Notes under the pieces: model-generated | Databases searched by the model: none | The model's input: only the letters and a program-made list of their open reading frames with translations | Told to the model about the DNA's origin: nothing | Origin: Dasypus novemcinctus | Taxonomy: Eukaryota; Chordata; Mammalia; Cingulata; Dasypodidae | Assembly (NCBI RefSeq): GCF_030445035.2 | Contig: NC_080696.1 | Location: forward strand, 27,789,661-27,853,660 | Reading direction: 5' to 3' | Length of the DNA: 64,000 nt | Position numbers and translations under genes: made by a program | In this document: in pieces, positions 33,691 through 44,652 of the stretch | Position numbering within the stretch: the stretch's first letter is position 1 | Layout of the letters: the number at the start of each line of letters is the position of its first letter

Positions 33691-36282
33691 TGTTTTCTCT
33701 ATTAGAAAAGTTGTAATTTTATAGAAGAGTTATACATAAAATACAGAATTATCATATATCACCTTAGTATTAACACTTTGCATTGGTGTGAAACATTTGT
33801 TACCATTAAAGGAAGCATATTATTACAACTGAAATATGATCTATAGTTTGAGGTTTAGTATAAGGTTCACTTTAACTATTCTGTAGTCCTTGTATTTTTA
33901 AAATCTTTTTTGTTCTGCTTCATTCTGTGTTTAATTGCATTCACATATGTATTCCAGTGCTGTTAAATACATTGGCAATGTTGTGCTACTATCACAACCA
34001 TCTATGATCAAAATATTACCATTATTCCATATAGGAACTCTGTACATTTTACGCCCTAACTTCCCATTCCCTATCCCCACTCTGACGCCTGGTTACATAT
34101 ATTCTAGATTTTGACTCTATGATTTTGTTAATACTAATTTTTTCATGTCAATGAAATAAGTCAATATTTGTTATTTTATATCTGTTTTATTTTACTCAAT
34201 ATGAGGCTGTCAAAGTTTATCCATGTTGTCGTATGTCAGGATTCCATTCCTTTTTAAGGCTGAGTAATATTCCATTGTATGTGTATACCACATTTTGGTT
34301 ATCTGTTCATTCATTGGTGAGCAAAATACAAGTTCTGGCTTTTATATTTAGCTCTTTGCCCAAGTTTGGAAATTGTGAATAATGCCACTATGAAGTTAGC
34401 AATGTGTAACTATCTGTTTCCCTGCTTTCAATTATTTTTTGTATATATTTAGAACTGGGGTTGTTGGATCCTGCGGTAATTCTATACTTAAATTAGTGAG
34501 GAATTATGCAATCATTTTTCACAGTGGCTGCACTATTTTACATTGCCATCAGAAAAGAATGAGTGTTTGTCTTTCTTTGCATCCTCTCCAACATGTGTAA
34601 TTTTCCATATTTTATAATAGTCATTCTAATAGTTATAAAATGGTATCTATTGTGGTTTTGATTTGCATTTCCCTGATATCTAAAGATGTTGAGCATCTTT
34701 CATGTGCTTTCTAGCCATTTGTAGAACTTCTTTGGAGAGATGTCTTTTCAAGTCTTTTGCCCATTTTTAGACTTGTTTGTTTTTGTTAAGTTGAAGGCTT
34801 TATTTATATATTATGGATATTAAACCTTTATCAAATATGTGGTTTCCAAATATTTTCTCCAGTTGTGGAGGATGTCATATTATTACCCTGATAAAGTTCT
34901 TAGAGACATACAACTTTTAAATTTTTATGAGATCCCTTTTATCCATATCTTCTTTTCTTTCTTTTTTTTCTTTTCTTGGTTTGAGCTCTGACACTTAAGT
35001 CTAAGAATCCATTTACTGACACAAGGTATTGAGGATGTGTCCCCACATTTTCTCCTAGGAGTTTGATAGTTCTGGTTTTATATTTAGCTCTTTGTCCCAG
35101 TCTGAGTTGATTTTTGCATAAGTTGTGAGGTAGGGATACTCTTCTTTTGTTTTTTGTTTTTGCAAATGGTGATACAGTTTTTGTAGCAATATTTGCTGAA
35201 GAGGATTTTTTTCCTAATTGATTGGTCTTTATCCCTTGGATAAAAATCATTTGACCTTAAATGTGAGTGTTGATTTATGAGCTCCATTTGATTGGTGTAT
35301 ATTCCTGTCTTTGTGTCAGTATCAAGCTGTTTTGACTAGTGTGGCTTGGGAATAGGTTTTAAGTTTGGAAAGTGTAATTCATCCAATTTCATTCTCCTTT
35401 TCCAAGATAATTTTGGCTACTCAGGACCCCTTACAATTCTGCATAAATTTGAAAATTTGTGTTTTCCACTTCTGGAAAGAAGGTTTTTGGAAATTTGATT
35501 GGGATTGTGTTGAATCTATTAATCACTTTGTGTAGGATCTTAGCAATATTTAGTCCTTCAATCCATGAACATGGAATATCTTTCCATTATTTAGGTCTTC
35601 TTTAACTTCTTTTAGCAGCGATTTGTAGTTTTATATGTACAGGTTCTTTACATTTTTTTTTAGATTTATGCCTAGGTACTTTATTCTTTTAGTTGCTATT
35701 ATAAATGGAATTTTTAATTTTTAAAAATTTCTTCTTATTGTTAATTTTTTGTGGACAGTACTGGTTTTTAGTATTGATCTTGAATCCTGTCACTTGCATG
35801 ATTTCATTTATTAGCTCTAGAACTTTGTTGTTAAATTTTTTTAGGGTTTTCTTTATATAGGGTCATGTCATCTGCAAATAGAAAAAATTTTTACATCTTC
35901 CTTTCCTATTTGGATAATTCTATTTCTTTTTATTGCCTAATTTCTATGGAAGGAACTTCCACTACAGTGTTGAAGGACAGTGCTGACAATGAACATACAT
36001 GTCTTGTACCTGATCTTAGAGGCAAAGCTTTCAATATTTCAACATTAAATTGGATGTTAGCTGTGGATTTTTCATCTATGCCCCATAATGTGTAGAATTT
36101 TGCCTTCTATTCCTATTCTATAGTAAGTGTTTTTATCCAAAAGAGATGCTGGATTTCATCAAATGCCTTTTTGGAATTGATTAAGATAGTCATGTGGTTC
36201 CCCCTTTATTTAGGTATTGTGGTGTATTGCATTAATCGATTGTCTTATGTTGAACAGCCCTTGTGTACCTGGGATTGGTCAT

Positions 36283-36925
36283 TGTGTTAATCAGCCAAAA
36301 GGAGTCCTGATGTAAATTACAAGAACTCTGTTGGCTTTTATAAAGGGTATTTATTAGGAGTAGAATCTTAAAGTCACAAGGCCATAAATAGTTCAACTCA
36401 AGTTTCCATAAGAGGTAATTTCTCACCCAAAGTCATTGGCCACATGTTGAAGCAAGATGGTGGATTATGTATGAAAGAGTTCAGCCTTCCTTCTTTCCTA
36501 TGATCCCAGATTCTCCTGATCTAAACTGTGGGCTGATATGAGCTCATCTGTCTCCCAAGGGCTTGTTTTTCTCTGGGCTCAGCTGCTCTGTTCCCTTCAC
36601 AAGTTTAGTAGTAGACTATCAGACTCATCTCTCTTCCCAGGGCCACTGGCATGTTTAATGAACTGTATCTCTTCCTCTGCATTCATTTTCTTTGTGTGTC
36701 TACTTCTGTGTAAGAGCCTGTTTTATCAACCCACCAAGGAGTCAGGGGTTACATCTGAGTTTCACTATAATAACATGATTGATGAAAGCCCTAATCTTAA
36801 CATAATTTAATCAGATGTCTCAGCTGAAACCAATATTACCAAAAGGTTATCACATCCATAGAAAGAGTAGTTTATAAACACAATCTCTTTTTATTGAAAT
36901 TCATAAATAACATCAAACTGTCACA
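36283..36925 (+). mobile_element. LTR-like element, 643 bp (5-bp target duplication)
   Basis: Starts TGTGTTAATC and ends AACTGTCACA, a TG...CA boundary pair as in retroviral LTRs, with a 5-bp direct repeat GTCAT at 36278-36282 and 36926-36930. The host L1 sentence rejoins cleanly when the element and one repeat are removed. A second, diverged copy is at 60644-61336. A 5-bp duplication fits ERVL/MaLR-type elements. No internal coding region is attached, so it would be a solo LTR. The orientation is assigned from the alignment with the 60.6-kb copy, which has an AATAAA near its right end. Confidence 0.65.
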
Positions 36926-38826
36926 GTCATGGTGTATAATTCTATTACTATGCTGTTGAATTCAGTTTGCTAGCATTTTACTGATGATTTGTATCTATAT
37001 TCATAAGAGATATTTGTAATTTTCTTTTCTTGTGGTATATTTATCTGTCTTTGAAATGAGAGTGATGGCCTCATAGAATGAATTAGGGAGTGTTACCCCT
37101 CTTCAATTTTTAAAAAACATTTAGCAGAATTGGAGTTAAGTCTCCTTGAATGTTTGGTAACAATTACCCTTTGAAAACAAGTATTTCTGGGTTTATCTTT
37201 GTTATAAGATTTTGATTACTAATTCAATCTCTTTATTAGTAATTGTTTTGTTGAGAGAATCTATTTCTTCTTAGGTCTGTGTAGGTAGTTTTTGTGTTTC
37301 TTAACATTCGCCCATTTAATCTAGTTTACCAATGTATTGGTGTTCAATTGTTCCTAGTATCCTCTTACAGTCCTTAAATCCTTATTATTTCAGCAGAGCC
37401 AGTAGTAATGTCCCCATTTCATTTCTGATTTTCATTATTTTTTTATTGTCAGTCTATTTAATGGCTAGTAAATTTTATTGTTTTTTTTCAGTGAACAAAC
37501 TTTTGGGTTTGTTGATTCTCCTATTGATTTTTGCCCTCTCTATTATGTTTATTTTCATTATAATCTTAATTTTCTTCACTTTGCTTTCTTTAGATTTAGT
37601 TTGCTCTTCCTTTTGTAGTTATTTCAGTTTTGTGGTCAAGTATCTGATTTGAATCCCTTCTTCTTTTTTAATGTGAGCAGGTACAGCTATAAATTTGCCT
37701 CTTGGCATTGCCTTTGCATCATTATACAAGCTTTGGTATGTTGAATTTTCATTTCTAGTCACTTCAAGGTATTGGCTAGACATGCTTGACTAACCTAACA
37801 CATTGGGAGCCACCATTTCTTTCAAGAGATACAATTCCCTCTATTTAAGAACATCAGTCTTCACCAGGATGTGGGTATACCTTCATTCTCATTGCGTGGG
37901 TCGCCATCCAATGATATAACCCACTGCCACAAAATGAGCATGCTCACGCTGCCTAGAAGCCTGTCCCGTGTCAGATTCTCTCCTTTAAGCATCTTAAACA
38001 GGTAACCTTCCTTAATATATTTTTTAAAAAGTTTTCTCAACATTATACTCTCAACTACATACCTGACAATCTCTTATATTCATATGTTCCCCTATCCTCC
38101 CCCCAATTTCTTGGGCCATATTACCCATCCTCCCATCCCTAGCCCCTCTCAAGTCTGCAAAGCCCCACCCAAAGGTATCCCTATGTCCCCATTTTATCCC
38201 TTCCCTGTACAAATAGTTACCTCCAGCTTATCATAGATTTCACCCAGGTAGGTGTCAGCTCACCACCTTCCTCCACCCCCCAAATTCCTTTAAGCCTATC
38301 ATCCAGTCTCTAGCTCTCTGAGGCAGCTTGGTTTACTTATTTCGTATCATTGAGGTCATGTAGTATTTGTCCTTCAATGCATGGGTTGCTACACTCAACA
38401 TAAGGTTCTCAAGATTCATCCATGTTATCACATGTGTGATGGAGTTGGACTCAGATGTGGTATTTGTTCATAAGCCTCTCCTGTTACTTTTACCAGACCT
38501 GTGGTTGGTGCCAGGGTTTAGTGTATACTCAGGGGACCTGGATCTCTGGACTGTCCATGTGATAGCCAGGCCCTGAGCAGAAGCAGACTTGCAACTCCTA
38601 ATCTCTGGTTTATTGGACTTACTCCAGCCAGCTAACAGGGAGGTGAAGAAGGTCAACCACCACACCAGGGAGCCAAGAATGCCTACAACTGAAAGCAAGA
38701 GAATTGTATCCATCATCCACGTAGAATCTAAGCCCCCTCTTGATATGGATGTGGAGTGGACATAACCATTCCTGGGTCCAAGAATAGAGTATGGATTAGA
38801 GTGGACTTACTGATATTCTATTCATG

Positions 38827-38832
38827 ATCTAT
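38827..38832. repeat. Left 6-bp target duplication of GC-rich LTR
   Basis: ATCTAT, repeated at 39751-39756. Confidence 0.75.
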
Positions 38833-39088
38833 TGCGGTCACCCCTCGGGCTGAAGCGTGGTTTGCTGGCCTGGTGGGGGAGCGGCCAGGGTAGGCCAAGC
38901 CGCTGCCCCCATAATAGGGTGGTTGGTTGGGCCCACCGCCACCCCTGAAGGAAGCTCAGCATGGGCACAGAGTGCCCTCGGGTCTCCCCTTCTTGGCAGC
39001 CATACTTCCATGGCCGCCCCTCCTCCCAGATAGCGCCACATGATGCCTTCTTCTTCTTTCTCCCTGCGCAGGCGCAGGGCGGAAAATT

Positions 39089-39250
39089 CCAGTCTGCCCT
39101 TTTCCCTCCCCCCGACAGCAGCAACAGCCAGGCGTGGGTGGAAAAATCCAGTCTGCCCTTTTCCCTCCCCCCGACAGCAGCAACAGCCAGGCGTGGGCAG
39201 GAAACTCAAGTCTGCCCTCTACCCCAGCAACAGCAGCCACCAATCCCTAA
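39089..39250. repeat. 59-bp tandem repeats in LTR U3
   Basis: Units start at 39089, 39148 and about 39207. Each begins with a form of CCAGTCTGCC and contains CGACAGCAGCAACAGCCAGG in the first two. The first two are almost identical and the third is degenerate. Their position upstream of the CCAAT/TATA boxes is where retroviral enhancer repeats sit. Confidence 0.85.
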
Positions 39251-39389
39251 ACCCTGCCACTTCCCCCAGCAACAGCAACAGCCAATCCCTAATCACCACC
39301 CCTCCCCCATCCAGTACCGCCCACTGACCTTTCTCCGGCAACCAATCAGAACAGGGCGTGGCTTCGACCAATCAGCCTTCCCCAGCTCC

Positions 39390-39396
39390 TATAAAA
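39390..39396 (+). promoter_or_regulatory. TATA box of solo LTR
   Basis: TATAAAA, preceded by two ACCAATCAG boxes at 39341 and 39367. Transcription would be expected to start ~25-30 bp downstream, around 39420. Confidence 0.7.
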
Positions 39397-39601
39397 CTGT
39401 TGCCTCTCCCTCAATAAAGTGGACTTGCGTGTTTACCTTGTCTCCGCGGTAGTTCTTCTGCTGTGCGCCCTCCAGTCCTGAGAGCCCCCGACAAGGGCCT
39501 GGCCTCCCTTGTCCCCAGTTTGTTGCCTGCTTCTCCGGGCGACCCCCTCATCGCCGGCTTCACCGGGCAACCCCATCAGCCGAACCACGCAACCCCTGTG
39601 A

Positions 39602-39739
39602 GACCGACCCCTCATCTGCTGCCGGACCGACCCCTCATCCCAAGTGGGACCGACCCCTCGTCCCAAGCGGGACCGACCCCTCGTCCAAAGCTGGACCAAC
39701 CCCTCGTCCGCAGCCAGACCCCACCTCTACCGACCGAGC
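39602..39739. repeat. Six 23-bp tandem repeats in LTR U5
   Basis: GACCGACCCCTC-type units start at 39602, 39625, 39648, 39671, 39694 and 39717, an exact 23-bp period. The central four are the best matches and the last is worn. Translated, they give the repetitive DRPL text in open frames on both strands, which is an artefact of the array. Confidence 0.88.
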
Positions 39740-40205
39740 AAACCGTCGCAATCTATTGTGATTAGTAATCAAAGAAAATGTAGTATTGATGTGGAGAAAG
39801 TGGCCGTGGTAGCTGCTGAGGGTAGGGAGTGGGAAGAAGAGATGTGATATGGGGGCATTCTCAGGACCTGGAGTTGTCCTGGGTGGTACTGGACAGTTAC
39901 TGGACATTGTATGTCCTCCCATGGCCCACTGGGTGGACTGGGGGAGAGTAAACTATTATGTGAACCATTGACCATGTGGTGCAGTAGTGCTCAGAGATGT
40001 ATTCACCAAGTGCAATGAATGTCCCATGATGATGGAGGAGGTTCTTATGGGAGGAGTGGAGTGAGGGGATGGGAGGTATATGGCAACCTCATATTTTTTT
40101 AATGTAACATAAAAATATATTGGCTAATTTCCCTTGTGATTTCATTTTTGATCCTTTGGTTAAGAGTTTGTTGTTTAATTTTAGCACACTTGTGAATTTG
40201 CCATT

Positions 40206-40785
40206 TCATAGGATAGAAAAATATTAACCATGCAAGTAGTAATCAAAAGAGAGCTAAGGTAGCTATCTGATATACTAATATAGATAAAATCGACTTTAAA
40301 TCAAAAACAGTTACATAGGACAAAAAGGTCATTATAAACTGATAAAGGGGTCAATTCAACAAGAAGACATAACACTTATAAATATATATGTACATGACAA
40401 TACAACCCCAACATATACATAACAAATACTTACAGATTTGAAGGGAGAAACTAATGGTTCTGCATTAATACAAGGAGACGTTAATGCAGCACGTTCAGTA
40501 ATGGGTAGAATACCTGGTCAAAAAAATCTATAAGGAAATACAAGACTTCAACAAGACTTTAAACCAACTAAACCTAGCAGACATATATAGTTTACCTTGC
40601 TACATAATAATAGAATGCACATTCTTCTTGAGTGCACAAAAATCATTCTCCAGGATAGAGCATATGGTAGGTAAAAAAAAATAAGTATCATGAATTTAAA
40701 AATGTTGAAATCATACAATATATCTTCTCTGACCACAAAAGAATGAATTCAGAAATAAATAACAGAGAGAGAAAAAATAACAGAA
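40206..40785 (+). mobile_element. Inverted endonuclease segment inside the old antisense L1
   Basis: Sense-strand text of L1 ORF2 endonuclease, from about residue 60 (CAAGTAGTAATCAAAAGAGA near 40232) to the SDHK motif near 40729, sits between antisense L1 on both sides. The left flank (40126-40205) corresponds to ORF2 just after the endonuclease, and the right flank (from about 40800) to the start of ORF2. The block is therefore reversed in place, with no extra copy and little loss. Confidence 0.65.
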
Positions 40786-41788
40786 GGAGAAATGGGAAAT
40801 ATCTTTGTTTCTTTGATTAAGGGAGTCTTTTACAGACAGAATATATTTGGGTTGTGCTATTTTTACCCATTCTGCCAACCTTTTACTTTTGACTCGAGAA
40901 TTTAATCTTAAAGTCACTCCTGGTAATGCAAGACTTCCTTCTACCATTTTTCTATTTAATTTTGCAAGTCTTGTGTGTTTTTTTTGGGTCTTGAATTCTT
41001 CCATTAATGTCTACTTTTATATTTATTTGATTTTTTTTGCATTGTACCATATTGGGTGACTTCTCTTTTCTATCTGTATGTATTTTTCTTGCCTTTACCT
41101 TGTGGTTACCATGGAGTTAAGATTTAACATTCTAGATACATAAGAACCATATTCATGTTGGTAATAACTTGACTTGGATAGTATATACATATGTTTTCTT
41201 ATACCCCAACAACTCCCACATGTTTTGTATTTGTTACCACTTATACCTTTGTACATTGTATGCCCTAAGCCATAGATATGTCATGACTTTTTGTGTATTT
41301 GCATTTTGACACCTGCAGGAAATAAGAAGTGTAGATACTTACAAAATAATACAATATAATAATACTGGCATTTATAGTTACCTAAATGCTTACCTTTATT
41401 ATGGGCCTTTATTTCTTTATGCCATTTTGAGGCACTGTCTAGTGTCTATTCCTTCCACTCTGAAGAACTCCCTTTAGAATTGCTTGTAAGGCAGGGCTGA
41501 TAGTAATGAATTACCTCATCTTTTGTTTATCTGGGGTTATCTCTATCCCGCCTTCATTTTAAAAATGTCTTGCCAAATAGGAAATTCTTGATTGGCAGTG
41601 GTATTTTTTAAAGCAATTTAAGTGTATTTCAACCAACAGCTTTCTTATTTCCATAGTTTCTGATTTAAAAAAAAACGCTTAGTGTAACTGGGGCTCCCTT
41701 GTACATAACACATTGTTTTTCCTTTGCAGCTCTCAGAATTCTCTTCTTGTCATTTACATGCAATAGTGTGATCAACAACATATGAAGT

Positions 41789-41800
41789 GATGTGTTTTTC
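41789..41800. repeat. Left target duplication of L1 copy 2
   Basis: GATGTGTTTTTC. The partner at 51450-51462 reads GATGTGTTTTTTC, one T longer. Confidence 0.75.
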
Positions 41801-41829
41801 CTTTTTTTATTATTTTATTTTATTTATTC

Positions 41830-44652
41830 ATTTTTTGTAAAAATATTACATTCAAAAAATATGAGGTCCCCATTCACCCCCACTGCCCCCATCCACCACT
41901 CCCCCCACAGTAACACTCTCCCCCATCATCATGACACATCTATTGCATCTGGTAAGTACATCTCTGGGCATCGCTGCACCTCATGGACAATGGTCCACAC
42001 CATAGCCCACGCTCTCCCACGTTCCATCCAGTGGGCTATGGGAGGATATACAATGTCTGGCAATTGTCCCTGCAGCACCACCCAGGACAACTCCAAGTCC
42101 CGAAAATGCCTCCACATCTCAACTCTTCCTCCCAATCCCCACACCCAGCAGCCACCATGGCCACATTTTCCACACCAATGCCACATTTTCTTGATTAACC
42201 ACAATAGTTCATGAATAGAATATCATTAAGTCCACTCTAATCCTTACTGTATTCCTCCTTCCTGTGGACCTTGGCTTGGTTGTGTCCATTCCACATCTAT
42301 GTCAAGAGGGGGCTTAGATTGTACATGGAAACTGGATGCAATCCTCCTGCTTTCACTTGTAGGCACTCTATGCTTCATGGTGTGGTGGTTAACATTCTTC
42401 AACTCCATTATTAGCTGAGTGGGGTAAGTCCAATAAATCAGAGTGTAGGAGCTGAAGTCTGTTGAGGCTCAAGACCTGGCTAATCATATTGTCAGTACAG
42501 AGATTCAAATTCCCTAGATATATCTTAAATCCCAGCACCAACTACAATTACAGTAAAGTAGCATGAAAGACTTGTGAAAAGAGATCCCATCTGAGTCCAG
42601 CTCCATCATGCAGAAACACCAACTCCAAAAAGGGCCAACTGACATGGCAGTGAAGTACATCTGCCATGACCATAAAACCTGTGGGTCTCTTTAGCCCTCA
42701 AAAGAACCAATACCTGGGGTTGTATCTACTTTATCTGTCTCTGAGACTCTGCTCAGGTGTGCATAAGGGCAATACTTCTGACAAACTCCAGACTCTTTTT
42801 TAGAGACTCATAGCCATATAAACTCATTTGTCCTTTCCATTTCCCCCTTACTTTAGCTCAAACAGCATTTTTAACTCCTGTTATTATATGTAGACAGGGA
42901 TTTTCTGCTGATCCATGTTGAACCTTTAATTCAAGGTCATTTTCTAGTTATGTCATCAAGCTGGTACTTGGTAGTGATCCCTCAGTCCCAGGGAGGCTCA
43001 TCCCCAGGTGTCATGTCCCACACTGGGGGGAAGGCATTGCATTTACATGCTGAGTTTGGCTTCGAGAATGGCCACATTTGAGTAACACGGAGGCTGTCAG
43101 GAGGGAACTCTTAGACACAGTGCTGCTCTAGGCCTTGTTCTTATTTCAGGTGTATAGGCTCACAAGCATAGTCGTTAGTATCAGGGGCTCACTGTTGGAC
43201 CCTCATTCCTTCCTGTTCCTTGCCGTTGCACCCGGGAGACTGCCGCTGCTCCCCTAGGGACCACGACAGAGCCCACCCCCCAGACAGGAACCCAGTACCC
43301 CCCCCAACTGTTGTTTTTAATTGTTTCCACTATGAGTATATCCAAACATTTCCATGCACCCTGGACACATGCCCTGTATAACTCCCAGTCAACCATATGT
43401 CCCCTGTCAATAACATACCATACCAGTATTCCTCTGCTGCCATTGTTGCACCACTCTGTGACCCAAAACTTCCTGAAAAGTGAAGCCCAATATAATGCCG
43501 GGTTGTCTTAATAATAAAATGGAATATAACGATGAGTTTAAAGGTTAGATATAGAATACATATTGATTTGGAAAAATTCTACACCCTAACTTTTTCTTTT
43601 CTTTTTTCCTAATTATTGAGCTTCTCTTCACAAGAGCCATAGATCACAGTAATTCATATATACAATATACAGTACTCCCACATATCCATTATTAAACCTT
43701 TTCCCTTCCACAGAGATAATCTTTTAATTTATTCATATCATATTTACTAAAACTGATGTACAGATATTGAGACAATAGCTTTCAAATGAGGTAACATTTG
43801 TGTTTACATTGTGGTTTATACTTTAGGCTATACAGTTTTCTAAATTTTTAGTTATCCTATGTTTTACATTATGATTTACATTATTAGTCTGTCATCCTCT
43901 ATATGTTTTTGGTGTAATATTACATGTTTTATATCCATCCTTGTGTACTCTTGTGAAAAACTTCTATTGCCCTCGCTGTTACATGGGTTCCATCTATTCA
44001 ATATCTATTTCCCCCTCCCCTTGGGCCCACAGTGACAATCAATCTTCATTTCTTGAGGAGCCATGTTCAGAGATACTTGCAACAGTGCTGAGGGCTTGAC
44101 TTGCTCAACTGCCCTAATGTCCTGGGAGCCACCCTTTCTCTTGAGAGATACAGTTCCCTCTATTTGATGGCATTAGTCCTCCCCAGGATGTGGGTTTACC
44201 TTCACTCTCATTATATGGGTCTCTACCCAATGGTATAACCCACGCCGGCAAAAAGAGCATTCACATATTCCCTAGGAGTCTGTACTGCATCAGATTATCC
44301 CCTTTAAGTATCTTAAACAGGTAACTTTCCTAATTATATTTTGAAAAGGTTTTCTCAGCAGTATACTCTCAACCAATGCCTGAAAATCTTCTATGTTCAT
44401 ATGTTGCCCCACCCTCCCCTCAATTTCTTGGGCAATAGTACCCAACTGCCCATCCCCAGCCCCCCTCAAACCTCCAAACCCCACAAAAGGTAACCCTATG
44501 CCCCCATTTTATCCCTTCCTTGTACACATACTTACCTCCAGCTTATCATAGATTTCGCCCATGTCGATGTCAGCTTACATCCTTCCCCTATCCCCTGATT
44601 TTCCTGTAAGCCTATCCTCCAGTCTCTAGCTCTCTGAGGCAGCTTGCTTATT
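41830..44652 (-). other. Long 3' UTR of L1 copy 2
   Basis: About 2.8 kb, collinear with the 3' UTR of copy 1 over its whole length, with small insertions and deletions. It includes a C-run cluster (41877-41907 on the plus strand) next to the tail. Open frames here are shadows. Confidence 0.75.

Larger units (their letters stand above)
38833..39750 (+). mobile_element. Solo LTR, GC-rich, betaretrovirus-like (918 bp)
   Basis: Begins TGCGG and ends CGTCGCA, flanked by 6-bp ATCTAT repeats. U3 holds a 59-bp tandem array (39089 on) and two CCAAT boxes (ACCAATCAG at 39341-39349 and 39367-39375). A TATA box (TATAAAA, 39390-39396) is followed by AATAAA at 39413-39418. Because AATAAA lies only ~23 bp after the TATA box, it would sit in U3 before the start of transcription, as in retroviruses with a very short R. 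With the 6-bp duplication and TGC...GCA ends this points to a class II (beta) retrovirus. U5 carries six 23-bp repeats (39602-39739). No gag, pol or env is attached. Confidence 0.82.
37779..40117 (+). mobile_element. 5'-inverted, truncated young L1 (twin-priming product)
   Basis: Bracketed by TATTGGCTA (37770-37778 and 40118-40126). The left part, 37779 to about 38437, is antisense and matches the ORF2 end/3' UTR stretch seen in copy 2 at about 44090-44740. The right part, about 38438-40117, is sense and matches the last ~0.9 kb of the same 3' UTR. The 1.5 kb in between is deleted. An inverted 5' half joined to a sense 3' half is the signature of twin priming. A solo LTR later inserted at 38833-39750. 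Confidence 0.82.

Noticed and set aside
39602-39739. Regular repeat array that superficially resembles a CRISPR
   Set aside because: Repeats are adjacent with no unique spacers, and lie inside an LTR of a mammalian genome.
39463-39765. Repetitive DRPL-rich protein frame
   Set aside because: Produced by translating the 23-bp LTR repeats. Both strands and several frames give similar low-complexity proteins.
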